Shown here: positions 37,091 through 48,330 of the stretch, one piece after another
How the letters are laid out: each line of letters opens with the position of its first letter
Numbering within the stretch: position 1 is the stretch's first letter
NCBI GenBank assembly: GCA_013396995.1
Contig: VWZP01002201.1
Location: 1,576,892 to 1,640,891, forward strand
Length of the DNA: 64,000 nucleotides
Direction of reading: 5' to 3'
Origin: Dicaeum eximium
Lineage: Eukaryota > Chordata > Aves > Passeriformes > Dicaeidae
Position numbers and translations under genes: made by a program
Notes under the pieces: model-generated
What the model was told of the DNA's origin: nothing
What the model saw: the letters and a program-made list of their open reading frames with translations, nothing else
The model's database searches: none

Positions 37091-40000
37091 ATAACAGCAT
37101 GTTATAACTTTTCCTCATGATGTGCTATTTAAGATTTGTGTGCTAACCTTTCAGCCTTTGTGAGGAACTGTTTGGGTTTTGGTTGGTTTTCTTCTCAGTG
37201 CACTGTATGGATGGGATTTTATTAATTTCTAAGAGATAGATTCAGAACTTGTTTAAATCTTCACTCCATCTGTGCTCAAGCTATGATCCTTAGATTTTTA
37301 CTTTTTTTTAAAACTTAACTCAGAGGATGGAAAAAATTTGTATTCATACAATATTTCAGTAAGACTTAGGAATAACTGTGGTGTGTAATTTCTGAAGTTT
37401 CAAACACTGCTTCCTCTTCCCAACAATTGTGAAATACAAAGGAAATTATTTGCAAATAAAGAATCTGATCATCCAAACGTCATGCTTCTAATGAAACATA
37501 AATCAGCTACAAAGAGCTTACTTAGTTTTTCCTAAAGGAAACAAATCAGTCTGAGTTATTTTTCTATGTAATTAACAATGTTTGCTGTTTTAAGTAGAGA
37601 GATCAGAGTTGTTCAAAGCGGTTAAGATTAGAGCAACATCAGCAGTTTTTCTGTTTGCTTTACTTTTATTCGTTCTGGCATCAGAGCTAATTTCTAATCA
37701 AGTAAATGTGTTTGAAAGTATGATTCAGGGGAGATGATACATTTCTCCATGCTAACTGCCTAAAGCTGGCTTTATAAAAAGGATATTGCACACAATGACA
37801 TTTTTCTAGTGGGTATAATTATCTCTGCAGCAAGCAAGTGAATGATGTATTTCAGGAAGTTTGTTTGGATGATGACAGGCAGATCAGGCACAATAATAAG
37901 CCAGGCTGTTCACCAGAAAGCCCTTTTTTTCTGCTACATCAGAGGCCTGTGATGACAGCAGAAGTTGCCTTCTGGTGGCTTTTACTTCTCATTTTAAAAT
38001 ATCTCGTACTTTTAGCAGATAGTCCTTTGGCAGAATCAAAAATGGGGGCCAGCTGTCCCAGTGCTGCCCCATTTGCCAATGTCATCTTTTCTGATAGAGC
38101 CCTGAGAAGCACAAGATCCATACAGAAATCCAGACTGCTCCTTCTCTTGTAATATCCAAAGAACACGTTACTATTTGGGATTGATGATTCAGGCCAAGGT
38201 TGGTACAGAGCCCACTGAAGCCACTGGGAGTCTGTGCTTGCCAAAATCCACCGCTGAGTTCAGTGTGTCTTGGAGCAAGCCCTTCACGGGCACAGAACCC
38301 CATGGGAAATGGAAAGCAAAACTGGTTAAACAACAGCTACACACAACCAGCTTTCTTTTGTGGACCTCCCTCCACAAAATCTTTGTGAGCCCTACCCCAA
38401 AAAGCAGGAAGGTGGATGACAAAGGTCTTTACTTTTAATCTCACATGGCTCAGCTCAATAGCAATTAGCTCCTGCCTCTGCTTCTGTGGGCCTCCTGCAC
38501 TCCACAGCTGCAGCAGCCAGACCTTATTGCCTAGAAAAAAATTATACAATTATCTCTGGGAATTTATTTCCCAGCAAGAATATTCACTTCTCACTTCTCC
38601 CCAGTACTTCATCACCAAGATGCACAGCTGTTGAAGGACTGTCCAGATCTCAGTCCAACCTACTGTCATGTTCAATAGTTCATCACTGCAAGAGTTTCAT
38701 GAATGCACGTTTTCCAGATATATCTCCAGTCTGTGTTTCCTCTGGTAATCCCTGCCTGGAATCACAAATTAAGACACATATACATAGAAAAATCCCCCAG
38801 TTCATTTAGAACAGTTAGCAAAAAGACATTTCTTGTAGAAGGGAAAGTTGTCTTTTGGATTCTGAAGATAAGCTCTTTGTCTGGAGGCTTTCACTGCAGT
38901 CCTTCCAGCACAGTTGTCTCAGAAAACAAACAAAACAATACAATACAATGAGGTATTTTTGTAGGTTTCACTCTCAGTGATTTGTACTGTGACACTTGGA
39001 GCATTATGAGTTTGCCATCTGTAATGGGCACCATTTGGGCAAAATGTGTTTTTTTTTTTTAAAGGAGGGGATATATAGTGATGAAATGAGAACCTGATGA
39101 TCTGCTCAGTTTTCCATCTGTATTTCCTTCTAGAAATCTTGAACTTATCTGTTCTTCAGCTTCCTCATTTCATAGAATCTCATCTTTCAACAGCCATTTC
39201 CATCCAGAATTACTAGTGTTTCATGTACCATCTAGGGTGCTTTGCCTAAGGTTTTCAAAACCAGCTGCAAAGTATAAATCTCTGGCACCTCATATTTTTA
39301 AATCACTGTATCTGCTTCCTTACCAGTCGTACAAAGTGTTTGAAAAAACCCAGCATTTTCTCTATGGTGGAAAAACATTTTAGTCTCTGCTGAAATCCTC
39401 CAGGTTTGTTGATGTTCTGCTCAGCCTTACTGTCTTTTACTATCCTGTGTGATATTTGGATGACAGCCAGGCACATATAAATTGCTCCCACTCATGCTCT
39501 TTCTGGCAGTTTTATGTGCCTTCCACTACTTTCTAGCAGATATTTTAGGCAACAATTTATTCCTATCACGGAGGGGTTTTTCCTGTTTGCTTTCTTTTCC
39601 CTTTCTAAAAAGTATTACATCTCTTTGCCTAGAATTTACTCAATGTTTTGGGATCCCTGTGGATCAGTGGGTCAGAGACTGCATTGACAAAGTCGAGGTT
39701 TTCTTATTATGCTTGAAGAAGGGATTAAGAGGCCATAAGGCAGAGTCTTACTGCCTAATTTCAATGCTTTTACCACACCAAGGGTCAGAGAGTGGGCAGG
39801 ACTTTGAAGCTGGAAGTGCCCATCTTTCCCCAGGGATATTTTGCTCAGAACTTTGGATTCAGTGCAGAGAGGAGACTCCCAGTGCCAGACAAAAGGGCTG
39901 ACATTGGTTACTTCTTGACTGGGAGATGCAAGAAACCAGATGCTGGATCTGTGGTGCTCCTAGAAACACCTAATTCTCAATTTTCCTCTGAGTACACAAA

Positions 40001-40838
40001 TATATGCCAAAAAACCCTCTCTTAGGTTATCAGCTTTTTCAATATATGTTCTCCTAAACATTAGAAAAAAGAGCACAAAAGGGGAGAGAGGAGAGAGAAA
40101 TTAAATAATCTAAAGAACCTCTGTCTAAAGAAGAAAATGAGCATTATGGATATGGGCTGAACCCCTGGAGTCCCCCAGTCAAAAAATTGATTTTCAGCCA
40201 TCTTGGAATTCTTAGTTTCTGCCTTGCTGGGGATCATGTAATTCAGATGGCAATCCTAGGGAATGCTGTGTCACTGGGTTTTGAGAGCATAAAACTGACT
40301 CATGTCCCACTCCCAGCTGCTATTCCCTTACAGCAGCAAAAATACCAATGGGCATTTTGTGGCCTGAGTTGTTAATTGAACCCAAATGTAGCAAAGAGGA
40401 TCACTCAATCCCAGCTTAAGAATTGATTAGATCACTGCAAGTCAGGCAGTTGTTTACTAGAGCATATTGGTCTTGTTAGGGCATAGAAGCATGCTACACG
40501 TTTGTAATTTAAAAAAAAGAAAATGGACACAATAATAACAACAAAACTAAACAAACAAAAAAAAATCCCACAGAAATGCAGCTCTGGGACTTAGTTCTCT
40601 ATTCCAGCAGATCTCTTTAAAATCCCTGGTGTTCACCCAGACATAAAATGAGTGTCAGAGCACACACCAGAGGTGAGTATTAGCAAGCTTGTCCCCATCC
40701 AACCCTGACCTATTGCATTAATTTTCTGATGATCTGTTTGATGAACTGTGAGTCCGTGGTGTCTTCACAGAGGTTGTTGTGACCCTAATTAAAATTACAC
40801 GTATGTCACCCGGTTTGTCACCATTTCCTTGCATGCTG
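37091..40838. other. Intronic DNA without a gene, up to the KCNQ1 exon
   Basis: I see no repeat family apart from A-rich and T-rich runs (39049-39060, 40550-40565, CAATA repeats near 38935). A stretch at 38408-38423 could be read as KVDDK followed by GT, but its flanks do not match KCNQ1 and the donor is poor. Confidence 0.55.
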
Positions 40839-40870
40839 CTCCTCAACAGCTCTCCCCTTTGCCCTTGTAG
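40839..40870 (+). promoter_or_regulatory. KCNQ1: 3' splice acceptor of the KCNQ1 terminal exon
   Basis: A pyrimidine-rich tract (CTCTCCCCTTTGCCCTTG) ends in TAG at 40868-40870, immediately before GTG ACA CAA. The exon begins in frame (phase 0), as expected because the family has a codon boundary before the VTQ segment. Confidence 0.92.
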
Positions 40871-41074
40871 GTGACACAAATGGACCAGAAGCTGAACCTC
40901 ATCACGGACATGCTGCATCGTCTGGTTTCCCGTCAGCAGGGGGATCAGGGCAACAACAGATCGCCTGAGAGAGGCAGCAACAACGTCAGCTCAGAGCTTT
41001 TCCTCCCCAACAACACCCTGCCCACCTACGAGCAGCTGACAGTGCCGGGGGGCAGCGAGGACGACATCTCCTGA
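40871..41074 (+). CDS. KCNQ1: KCNQ1 (Kv7.1) terminal coding exon, C-terminal 67 residues
   Basis: This exon encodes the C-terminus of the voltage-gated potassium channel alpha subunit KCNQ1, a plasma-membrane tetramer that with KCNE1 carries the slow delayed rectifier current in heart and inner ear. The first 18 residues (VTQMDQKLNLITDMLHRL) are the end of helix D. Hydrophobic residues at 1, 4, 8, 11, 15 and 18 form a clean heptad pattern for the tetramerising coiled coil. A Ser/Asn/Gln/Gly-rich linker follows (about 20-41). Next comes the conserved block ELFLPNNTLPTYEQLTVP (42-59). It holds the LPTY motif bound by Nedd4-type ubiquitin ligases in human KCNQ1 and a YEQL sorting-type motif (tyrosine codon 41027-41029). 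The stop is TGA at 41072. Compared with human, the coiled coil and LPTYEQLTVP are retained, the linker is diverged and shorter, and the tail is acidic (GGSEDDIS). The opening GTG is a codon after a splice junction, not a start. Upstream exons lie outside the window. Confidence 0.96.
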   Translation: MTQMDQKLNLITDMLHRLVSRQQGDQGNNRSPERGSNNVSSELFLPNNTLPTYEQLTVPGGSEDDIS

Positions 41075-41387
41075 TGTGTGCAGGTCGGGGTTGGGTTGTT
41101 CCTGCTTTTCTCCTCTGAACGGGACTGGGCGTTGAGAACCCGGGAGAAACGAAGTTCATCCGCCAGCCAAGGAACCGTGCACCTGCTCTATCTACACCAC
41201 CAGCCTCAAACATGCTAGAGTTACCCACAGTAGCCAAAGGACTGCCAGGCTGTCTTCCACCAGGAAAAGCTGCTGGAAGCTCCACGTTGATTTTGTTCCT
41301 GAGCAAATGATCGCAACCCGTTATTTCTCAAAAAGACCAAAATGATGTAACGACAGGCAAAATGGCAAGGATTTAGAGCTCCTGAAA

Positions 41388-41420
41388 TGATGATAATAAT
41401 AATAATAGTAATAATAATAT
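41388..41420 (+). repeat. (ATA)n trinucleotide repeat in the KCNQ1 3' UTR
   Basis: Mostly ATA units with two leading ATG and one GTA interruption, within the probable 3' UTR. Likely length-polymorphic. Confidence 0.85.
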
Positions 41421-41764
41421 TCTAATGATACTTGAACTTAAATGGAAAAAAATGCATTCTGTTTATGAATCTGCAGATAGCAATTTATTCCTACTACTAA
41501 GGTTTTTAAAACAAACTAGGATAACTTATGTTGTTTTTATTGTATAAACATACGCTAACATTCTAGACAATAACAAACCACATACTGAATGATTTTCTTT
41601 TTCTGTTTTATTTTAGTGTTACTACATAAACAGTTATCAGATAATGACCAGATTTTTAAAATCTGTTTTTCTTCAGGGAGGAACTAATCCTTAATCTGGA
41701 ACAATACTATTTATAGTGGAAAGTGCTACAGATTTTCTAAGATATCAGTTTTTCATGGGGAGAC

Positions 41765-41770
41765 AATAAA
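41765..41770 (+). terminator. KCNQ1: Polyadenylation signal AATAAA (probable KCNQ1)
   Basis: This is the first canonical hexamer after the stop, about 0.69 kb into the 3' UTR. Cleavage would be expected about 10-25 nt downstream, near the A-rich stretch at 41783-41790, and T-rich sequence follows. Confidence 0.65.
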
Positions 41771-41785
41771 ATATTATATAGCAAA

Positions 41786-44419
41786 AAAATCATCCTGCTT
41801 TCTAGGAAATTGTTGCCAAAGAATTTATATATAAATAGAAAACACAGTGGTCTGAATGTACTTGTCCTAAGCATTTTAAAAGGAAGGCTTTCTACTTCTT
41901 AAATCTACTGCTTTTTAGCTTACAGACACCAAGAATAGTATAAGATTGGCTGGACTTCGCTGGTTGAGTGTTTGAGCTGGCCACTCACAGAACATCCATA
42001 ATCCTTGCAGGAATCGAGGCTTCAGTTCAGGAAAGCATCTCTAATCCACACAGCACATATGACAATTTTAATGTTTTCATGAATAATGTCTTGAGGAACT
42101 CAACCCCCTCAAGAGTCAGTTGGTGCTGACAAGTGCCAGCTCTTTATTTAGAGAATTGAGGGCCTCAGTTCCAACCCATGGGGCTGATCCACTCTGCCTC
42201 ACATGATGACTGCAGTGACACCAACAGTGTTGGCTCAGGGTGAGCTCTCACACACACAGCGTGAGCAGGACTTGGGCTTTGCTTGCTAAGGCTGGAATTA
42301 CTAAGCCCTTGCAGAGACTCAGCACCTGAATCATATCAGTCTTTAAAGCTGACAGCCCCAGGAAAAGCTCTTCAGTCCAACATGGTGGTAGGGGTAGCTC
42401 AGACTGCTGGGGAAACAGGAGATGTAGACAGATTTATCAGCTCTTGCACTTTGAGCATCCCACACATCCAGAGCACCCTGTTCCCCTCACTGCAGAGCCT
42501 GAACCCCCCCCAGTGGTCTCCCTCTCCTGGGGGAGGCCCTAAAGCTTCCTACCTTGGCACACCAGTTAATATTACCAGTCTTTTGACCAATGTTACCAAT
42601 CTGAAATACTGATCCATAATGAATGACATCCCTTCTTATAGGGAACTCTCACATTTTGGGCTTTCTTTCCAATATTTCATCTCTTTCACTTGGACTGCAG
42701 AGAAAGTCCTGTATTAAATATCCTGTATTTAACTTTCCAGATTCTGTTACAGTTATCCAGCCTCTCTGTTGTACAGTAGATAAATGTTAAGGGTGTAGAA
42801 ATTTACAGGCATAAAGAAGAATTGTATCAGGCATTATGTTTTCGTGGAAATCAGAATTATTCTCATGATTTTGAACATTTTTAAAATGAGATTCACTATG
42901 TAATTTCAGGTTATCAATCAGCCTGTTAATTTCCTAATAAAATACAGGACAAGAGTGCCATGTCTTTTGGTTATTCTAAAATCCAGACACTTGACATACA
43001 CAAGAAAGTGGGTGGCTTTTCTTTTCCTTTCTCTCTTAGCCCACTGTCCAGTGTAAATATGCCTTATTTGAAATGCATGACTGTAAGGCTTCTGCAGATT
43101 CTTCACGAGAGAAATAAAAGAAAATACAGACTTTATCAGCTGGGATGAGTGGAGAGAAAGGTTTGTCACATAGCCCTGGCTGAAAGCAGACAGGTCTGTG
43201 CATTTCTAGAGGCATTATTTTAAACAGAAAATGTGTCCATTCCGGCCTGTTTGTTCCCAAGACCATACCTGCATTCTCTGTTTGACACCTGATCTTGGTG
43301 ATAACAGTCTGGCACAGCAAACACTTAATGCAAAACATCATTTCCCTTTCTTGTCAGTTGGTCTATACCCATCTGAAAGTCTCCATTGGAACCAGATTCA
43401 TTGGAATCACTGGATTTTACAGGTTTTTGAGCCTTGGTGGCCTCAGTGAGTCAGTTCCTCAGTGATTCCTCACCTGAGTCCAGCTGATCCTTTCAGAAAG
43501 TACAAAGCTCTGAGGTCTACTACTGCAAACCTTATAACCCACCTGGCCCCAAGGAAAAGAAGACAGTGCATTTTCCCTGTTGAAGAGGGATAAAATGAGC
43601 CATCCAAATCTGCCATGCAGCTGCCTGCAGCCAGGCATCCACAAGGGCTCACCAGGGACAGATCCGACCTCTCTGTGTGTAGGACTGACTGGAATTATCT
43701 GCCCTGCTGGGACTTCCTATCTCAGTGACTTCTCCTGGAAGCAGGTGCCTCAGCATCTTTCTTGCACAGAGCACTGCAGAACAGCAGCAGCTGGAGGATG
43801 AGCTGAGCAGTCCAATGCTGGAGCAGCCTGAAGTAGCCAGCATGCAGTGAGTATGTGTTCCTGCTAAAACCTTTCCTCCTGTTCAGTCAAACTCTCCAGA
43901 GTGGGGGTTTTTAAGTGGGTAGGAAATGTTTGTAAGTATCTTGAAGGAGAGCAAAGGAAACTGTAAAGTAGGCCAAACCTTGACTTTATAACTATCTGCC
44001 CCATTTTTGTGAGCTGTGTTAAAATAAATGCATCTGAAGCTGCAAAAGAATTCTTTTTCTTGGAGCAGCTCAAGAGCAGTTTGCATTTCCAGACTGCTGT
44101 ATGGTAAGCCTAGACCCTCATCCCTGCTGAAAAAAAATAAAGGTCAGTTAAAAAATAGTCATTAAAAAAAATGTTAGCTGGCTGAACTTCCCCAACCTAC
44201 CAGGGGGATGCCAGATGGATGCCAGGTCTGGATGGTAGGAAGCCAAGGAACAGGGAGGAGCATGAGGCTGCCCAGCTGAAGGTGGTGATGAAAGCCTGCA
44301 GCAGAGGCAGAGCATGTGCAAGTTTGCAAAAAGGAAGATCCATAGGAGGTAGAGAGGATTTGTGCAGGGGAGGAGTTTTAGTCCATGAGCAAAATCTGGG
44401 CTCCTGGTGAGGGGTCTGT
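41786..44419. other. 3' flank of KCNQ1, no gene seen
   Basis: Unique sequence with AATAAA hexamers at 42936-42941 and 43113-43118 that could serve extended KCNQ1 transcripts. Open frames (for example 109 codons at 42283-42612) have no recognisable domain. Confidence 0.55.
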
Positions 44420-44665
44420 CCTGGGATTCAAAAGACAGAAGCACTGCCTGGCATCAGCATTAATCTGCAGTGTGACCTCAGGGCGAGTCATTTCACCTGC
44501 TTGGCCACATCTGCTGCCCCTCTCCTGCACTCAGCCCACTTGTTTGTTTAGAGCACAAATTCCTCGGGAAGGGAGGGCCCCTTTCTGTGTGTTTGCTCAG
44601 TGCCTACACAAAGGGACCTGCCCTCTGGGGACTGGAGGTACCACTCTCAGATAAATAATTACCCA
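44420..44665 (+). repeat. Ancient MIR/L3-like retroposon fragment, relatively complete
   Basis: TCTGCAGTGTGACCTCAGGG then CGAGTCATTTCACCTGCTTG gives the SINE box. It is followed by GCACAAATTCCTCGGGAAGG, a CCCCTTTCTGTGTGTTTGCT block, CAGTGCCTACACAAAGGGAC and a tail ending CTCAGATAAATAATT. The order matches the reptile/bird element with a GTGTGTTTGTACAGTGCCTA ... GATAAATAATAA tail. The 89-codon frame at 44385-44654 (+) lies over it. Confidence 0.65.
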
Positions 44666-47600
44666 CCCCGGAGTCCTGCTACAGGCAAACCCTTAATTAT
44701 TCTGAGCCCAAGGAGTTTCAGTTGGAAGTGCCTGCTGCCAAACCAAGAGTCAGAGGAGGCTGGGTTTTAGGTTCCCTTCGACGTAGTATCTTACAAAAGG
44801 AGATCAGGAGCCTGGCCATCACTCATTTTCACTCTTCTGCTTTAAAGCAGGTTCATTTCAAATAACACAATGGGCCACTGCTATGCTCAAATACTAGCTA
44901 AGGCAGAAATCTTTGGATGTCAGTGGATTAAACAGATGTTTCACTACAGCAAGTGAAGGTTTGTTGTTGTTAGCAGATACCCCTGGGCTGATTTAGCACC
45001 CATCAGTTCTGAGGAAGCTGGAAATACTCCAGGCTGGTGAGCTTTAAAGGTCTGGGCAAGAAACAAGCTGCTTTGTTGAAAAATGAAAAAGTAAAACACA
45101 GGAAGATCTTCTTTTCTGGGAGTTTAAAGGAGAAAAGGTTAAAATAGTTTTAAACTAATCCTCATGTAGCCTGCTGAGATGGGTTTTACTGCTGGGGTGG
45201 TGGTTTGGGAAGAGGAGAGGCATTGAGAAGAAAAGGAAAAAGACTGAAGGTATGATACAGCTCCCATGAAAATGTACTTGTGCACTTGATTTATGTTGGC
45301 TTGGAGTTGGGGATTGCCTGCAGTGGGACTGCTCAGTCCATGCAGGTCAGTGTAAGCCTTTGGAAGTTGAAAATGGGCAGTAAAGATGCCTTTCCATGGC
45401 TTTCAGTGGAAGCTGGGCTCAGCTCTGTAGGCAGCATTGTTTTTTTCATGGTCACAGAGCCACAGAACCATGTGAATTCACAAGTTTCTGCTTCCCATTT
45501 CTGTTTTCAAATTATTGGTTTCTAATATTCCTGCATGCCACTTGTGTTTTCAAGCCAAAACGATTAGAGGTATTTCCTTCCACTTCAGAGATGTGAGCCC
45601 TACTGCACACACACAACACAGAGCAGCCTTTAAAATGCCCTCCAATTACATTTAGAATAGCTTCTTAATGTTTTGCCCTTAATCTTGGGTCTCCTGACCA
45701 GTAGCAGCAGCTGTGATGAAGGCAGCAGGCTGTTGTGCCAGTAGGATGTGGAGGTGACACTTAGCTACATCCCAAGATGTAGCTATGGAATTGCCAGAAG
45801 GTGTTGAGTTTAGGTTGAAAGGAGCAAGGATTTCTGTGAACAGTGGGGTTTTTTGGTCTTGTCTGTGGTCTGACTTTGATGTCTAAGAAGTGTGAATTTC
45901 AGCTGAAGCTTTTCTTTTGTGGTTGCAGGTTTGTTTTCTGGGTTGTTCCCCTGATGCCCAAGAAGACGTGCATTCCTGTTCAGGCTTTCATTGGTGAGGA
46001 TGTTGACAACACCAGTACCCTCTGTCTTCAGTCCCTATTTTCACAAAACTTATGAGAACCTAATTATTTTCTAGACCTCTATCCTTCTGTCAAGTTGAAT
46101 TGAACAAGGCCAACAGGTTCAAAAGTTATTAGGGGGAGGCAAAACAAACACAGCATGAGTGCATTAACCTTGTTTTCACAGGAACTGGGCTGAAAGTCCT
46201 CTCTCTCCCTACCCAAACACAGAGGTCTGGAAGAAATGTAACCCCTCACTTTGGAGCAGAAGACCACTTCTAACTCCTGGGGTGAGGAGGAGACATGCAG
46301 GAGACATGTTCTTGGGAGTTGTTGGCTCCTGCAAGGCTTGATGCACCTTGCCTTTGGATCAGCTGTTGAAAGGTGCTGGAAAATAGCTTTTTGCTCACAT
46401 TGCTTCCAATGAGAGTGGCTTAAAACATCAAAACGCTTGATGCTGCAACAAAGAACACACAGGTGCTGGCTGGGCACTATGAACCATGCCCATGTGTGCT
46501 ACTGTAACACAGCACGGTGTCCCAAGAGAGATTGTCTGCATGGCTGGCAAGGGAGCACTGCTGGGGAAGGAGTGGCATTGTCCAAGTTCGCATCGCTCCT
46601 GCGTGAGCTGGCAACTGCTGCCTCCGGGAGAGACTTCCCGGGATCTGACACAAGGCATTGTCCTCTCTGCCTGTGCATTTGCACCTAAGAGGAGCTGATC
46701 TATAAAGCCAGTCTTGAAACCATCTCGGAGCTGCATTTGCTTCAGAGCTAGCGTTGCTCTGGCAGGCTGCCCAGGGATTTAGGCTTGGTTAATCCAAGCT
46801 TGGCTCTCCATGGCAGACACCCATGGAACAAAGGGAATAAAGCTTCCACGACCCCATCGAGCTGCTGGTCAGTCTCTCAGCCAGGTGCAGAAAGTGGGCT
46901 AGGCAGCCCTCAGTGAACTGTCTTGCATCAGAGAGGGCCAAATTCCCAGCAGGGGTGTGCAGACAAATCTATAGAGATTTTCTTGCCGTAATTTCCCGAG
47001 TCTGAGAGCCTCGCACACCGAGCCCCCAGTGCCTGTGCATTTCACACAATCTTTAAAGCCAGCTGTGCTGAATTCATCACTGCTGCTTTCTGTGCAGGCA
47101 GTCTTACAGGAAAATAAAAAACAAGAAGGCAAGGAGGAAAATAAATTCAGTTTTCAGTTCTGCTACATGTTACATCCGTAGGATTATATTGATAATTATT
47201 TTTAAACATGAGTATGTAAGAGTTGATACAAGCAGTACCAATGCTGTAAGAATGATAATCATGTGTGAAGGATTAGGGTTACAAGCAGTTTGTGAGATGC
47301 TCTCATCTGTTGTTTAAGCATTGCCTAATAATTTGTTCGTCCTAATTGGATTTTTAACTGGGCTGTCTATACATGGAACCTAAATGTAAATGTGATTCAG
47401 GTTTTACTCCTTTTGCATCTTTGGCTGTTATGCTGCTTATAAATTTGCTTTGATTATGTCCCTTTTCCTAATTCCTAATGTTTGTTGAAACACTGTATGC
47501 AGGTTTGAGTGGCAGAGGGATTCATGCCCTTCAGATAACTTTAGGGAACAATCAGGTGAGAGTTACCCCCGTGAGGACTGGTCACAACTGCACCAGGGAG

Positions 47601-48150
47601 TCTTCTGCAAGCCACAATGTCTTTTTAAATCATAATTTGTTTTGTAAAGCTTGAATGACAGAAGCTGTGCTTCCCCTGCTGAATGCCTCCTCTGCCTGTG
47701 CTGCAGGAGCTGCAGACTCGCAGCCACCACCACGTGTGCTCGCTTGCAGCCATTATGGAGCAGATTTGAAATAGTGCCTTTGCTTAAACGGTTGCAAATG
47801 TTTCTTTCCCTGTTATTTCAGTTGGCAATCAAGCCAGCACTTTATTTTCCATTTATTTCCTCTCCTGTGCTGAGAAGTGGGAGAATGCTCTGCAGCCACA
47901 AGACAGAAACCAGAAGCAGGGGAGCAGAGAGGTGCACCAAAAGACAGGTCTTGTCATTAAGCAAAATGTACTGCCCCGAGCAGACGCATCTCAGCCCCTG
48001 TTTCTTGCAGCCTGAGCATCACTTTTACTGCCCTGGCCTGATCTTCTTGCCCCCAAACGTATCAAGTGCCTTAATACACCTTTGAAGTACCCAGAAGTGT
48101 CCTGAACCTTAATTTCCCCCTGGTTCTCCCACTTCCCCGACTGGATTCAG
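44666..48150. other. Intergenic DNA, no gene seen
   Basis: No supported gene or repeat family. The part at 47160-47480 is notably AT-rich and complex, with many TAATT/ATTA cores. Open frames up to 144 codons (47651-48085 on +) show no family resemblance. Confidence 0.55.
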
Positions 48151-48330
48151 GTGTGGGTCCAAAGCCAGCGGGCGGCAGGAAGGATTTTGGCTGGCTCTGG
48201 TGGCCCTGGAGCTGGAGCCCCGGGATGTTTGGCGGTGCCTGCCCCTCTCAGGCGCGCTAGTCCCTGCTCCTTGGCACGGCACAGCCCGCGATTAGCATTT
48301 CCTTCCTGCGCCAGTCCTTCGTGCCGCTGC
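48151..48330. promoter_or_regulatory. Small CpG-rich patch
   Basis: Locally GC-rich with roughly a dozen or more CpG dinucleotides (for example GGCGCGCTAG near 48251 and GCCCGCGATT near 48284) in otherwise CpG-poor surroundings. It is too small for a classical CpG island but could be a regulatory element. Overlapping frames on both strands at 48147-48516 are compositional. Confidence 0.4.

Larger units (their letters stand above)
1..40870 (+). other. KCNQ1: KCNQ1 last intron (partial, 5' end outside window)
   Basis: This is inferred to be intron because it lies directly upstream of the splice acceptor of the KCNQ1 terminal exon and contains no recognisable earlier KCNQ1 exon. I looked for the penultimate exon, which in the family encodes a short segment ending near ARLNRVEDK before a GT donor, and found no match. 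The intron is therefore at least 40.8 kb here. A very long last intron is also known in human KCNQ1. Contents are AT-rich unique DNA, CR1 LINE remnants, older retroposon fragments and simple repeats, listed separately. I see no antisense gene or RNA gene in it. Confidence 0.8.
41075..41785 (+). other. KCNQ1: KCNQ1 3' untranslated region (probable)
   Basis: The sequence after the stop codon shows no open frame consistent with further coding and becomes strongly AT-rich after about 41380. It includes an ATA/ATG trinucleotide repeat and ends near an AATAAA hexamer. The end is inferred from the first good polyadenylation signal. Longer forms using hexamers at 42936 or 43113 are possible. Confidence 0.65.

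Noticed and set aside
38401..38430. Possible KCNQ1 penultimate exon end (KVDDK followed by GT)
   Set aside because: The upstream codons (TPKSR) do not match the conserved ARLNRVEDK context and GTCTTT is a poor donor.
1..40870. KCNQ1OT1-like imprinting transcript
   Set aside because: In mammals it lies in an earlier intron and is not known in birds; no CpG island is seen in this intron.
47266..47281. Interstitial telomere-like sequence (GGATTAGGGTTAC)
   Set aside because: Only one unit; chance.
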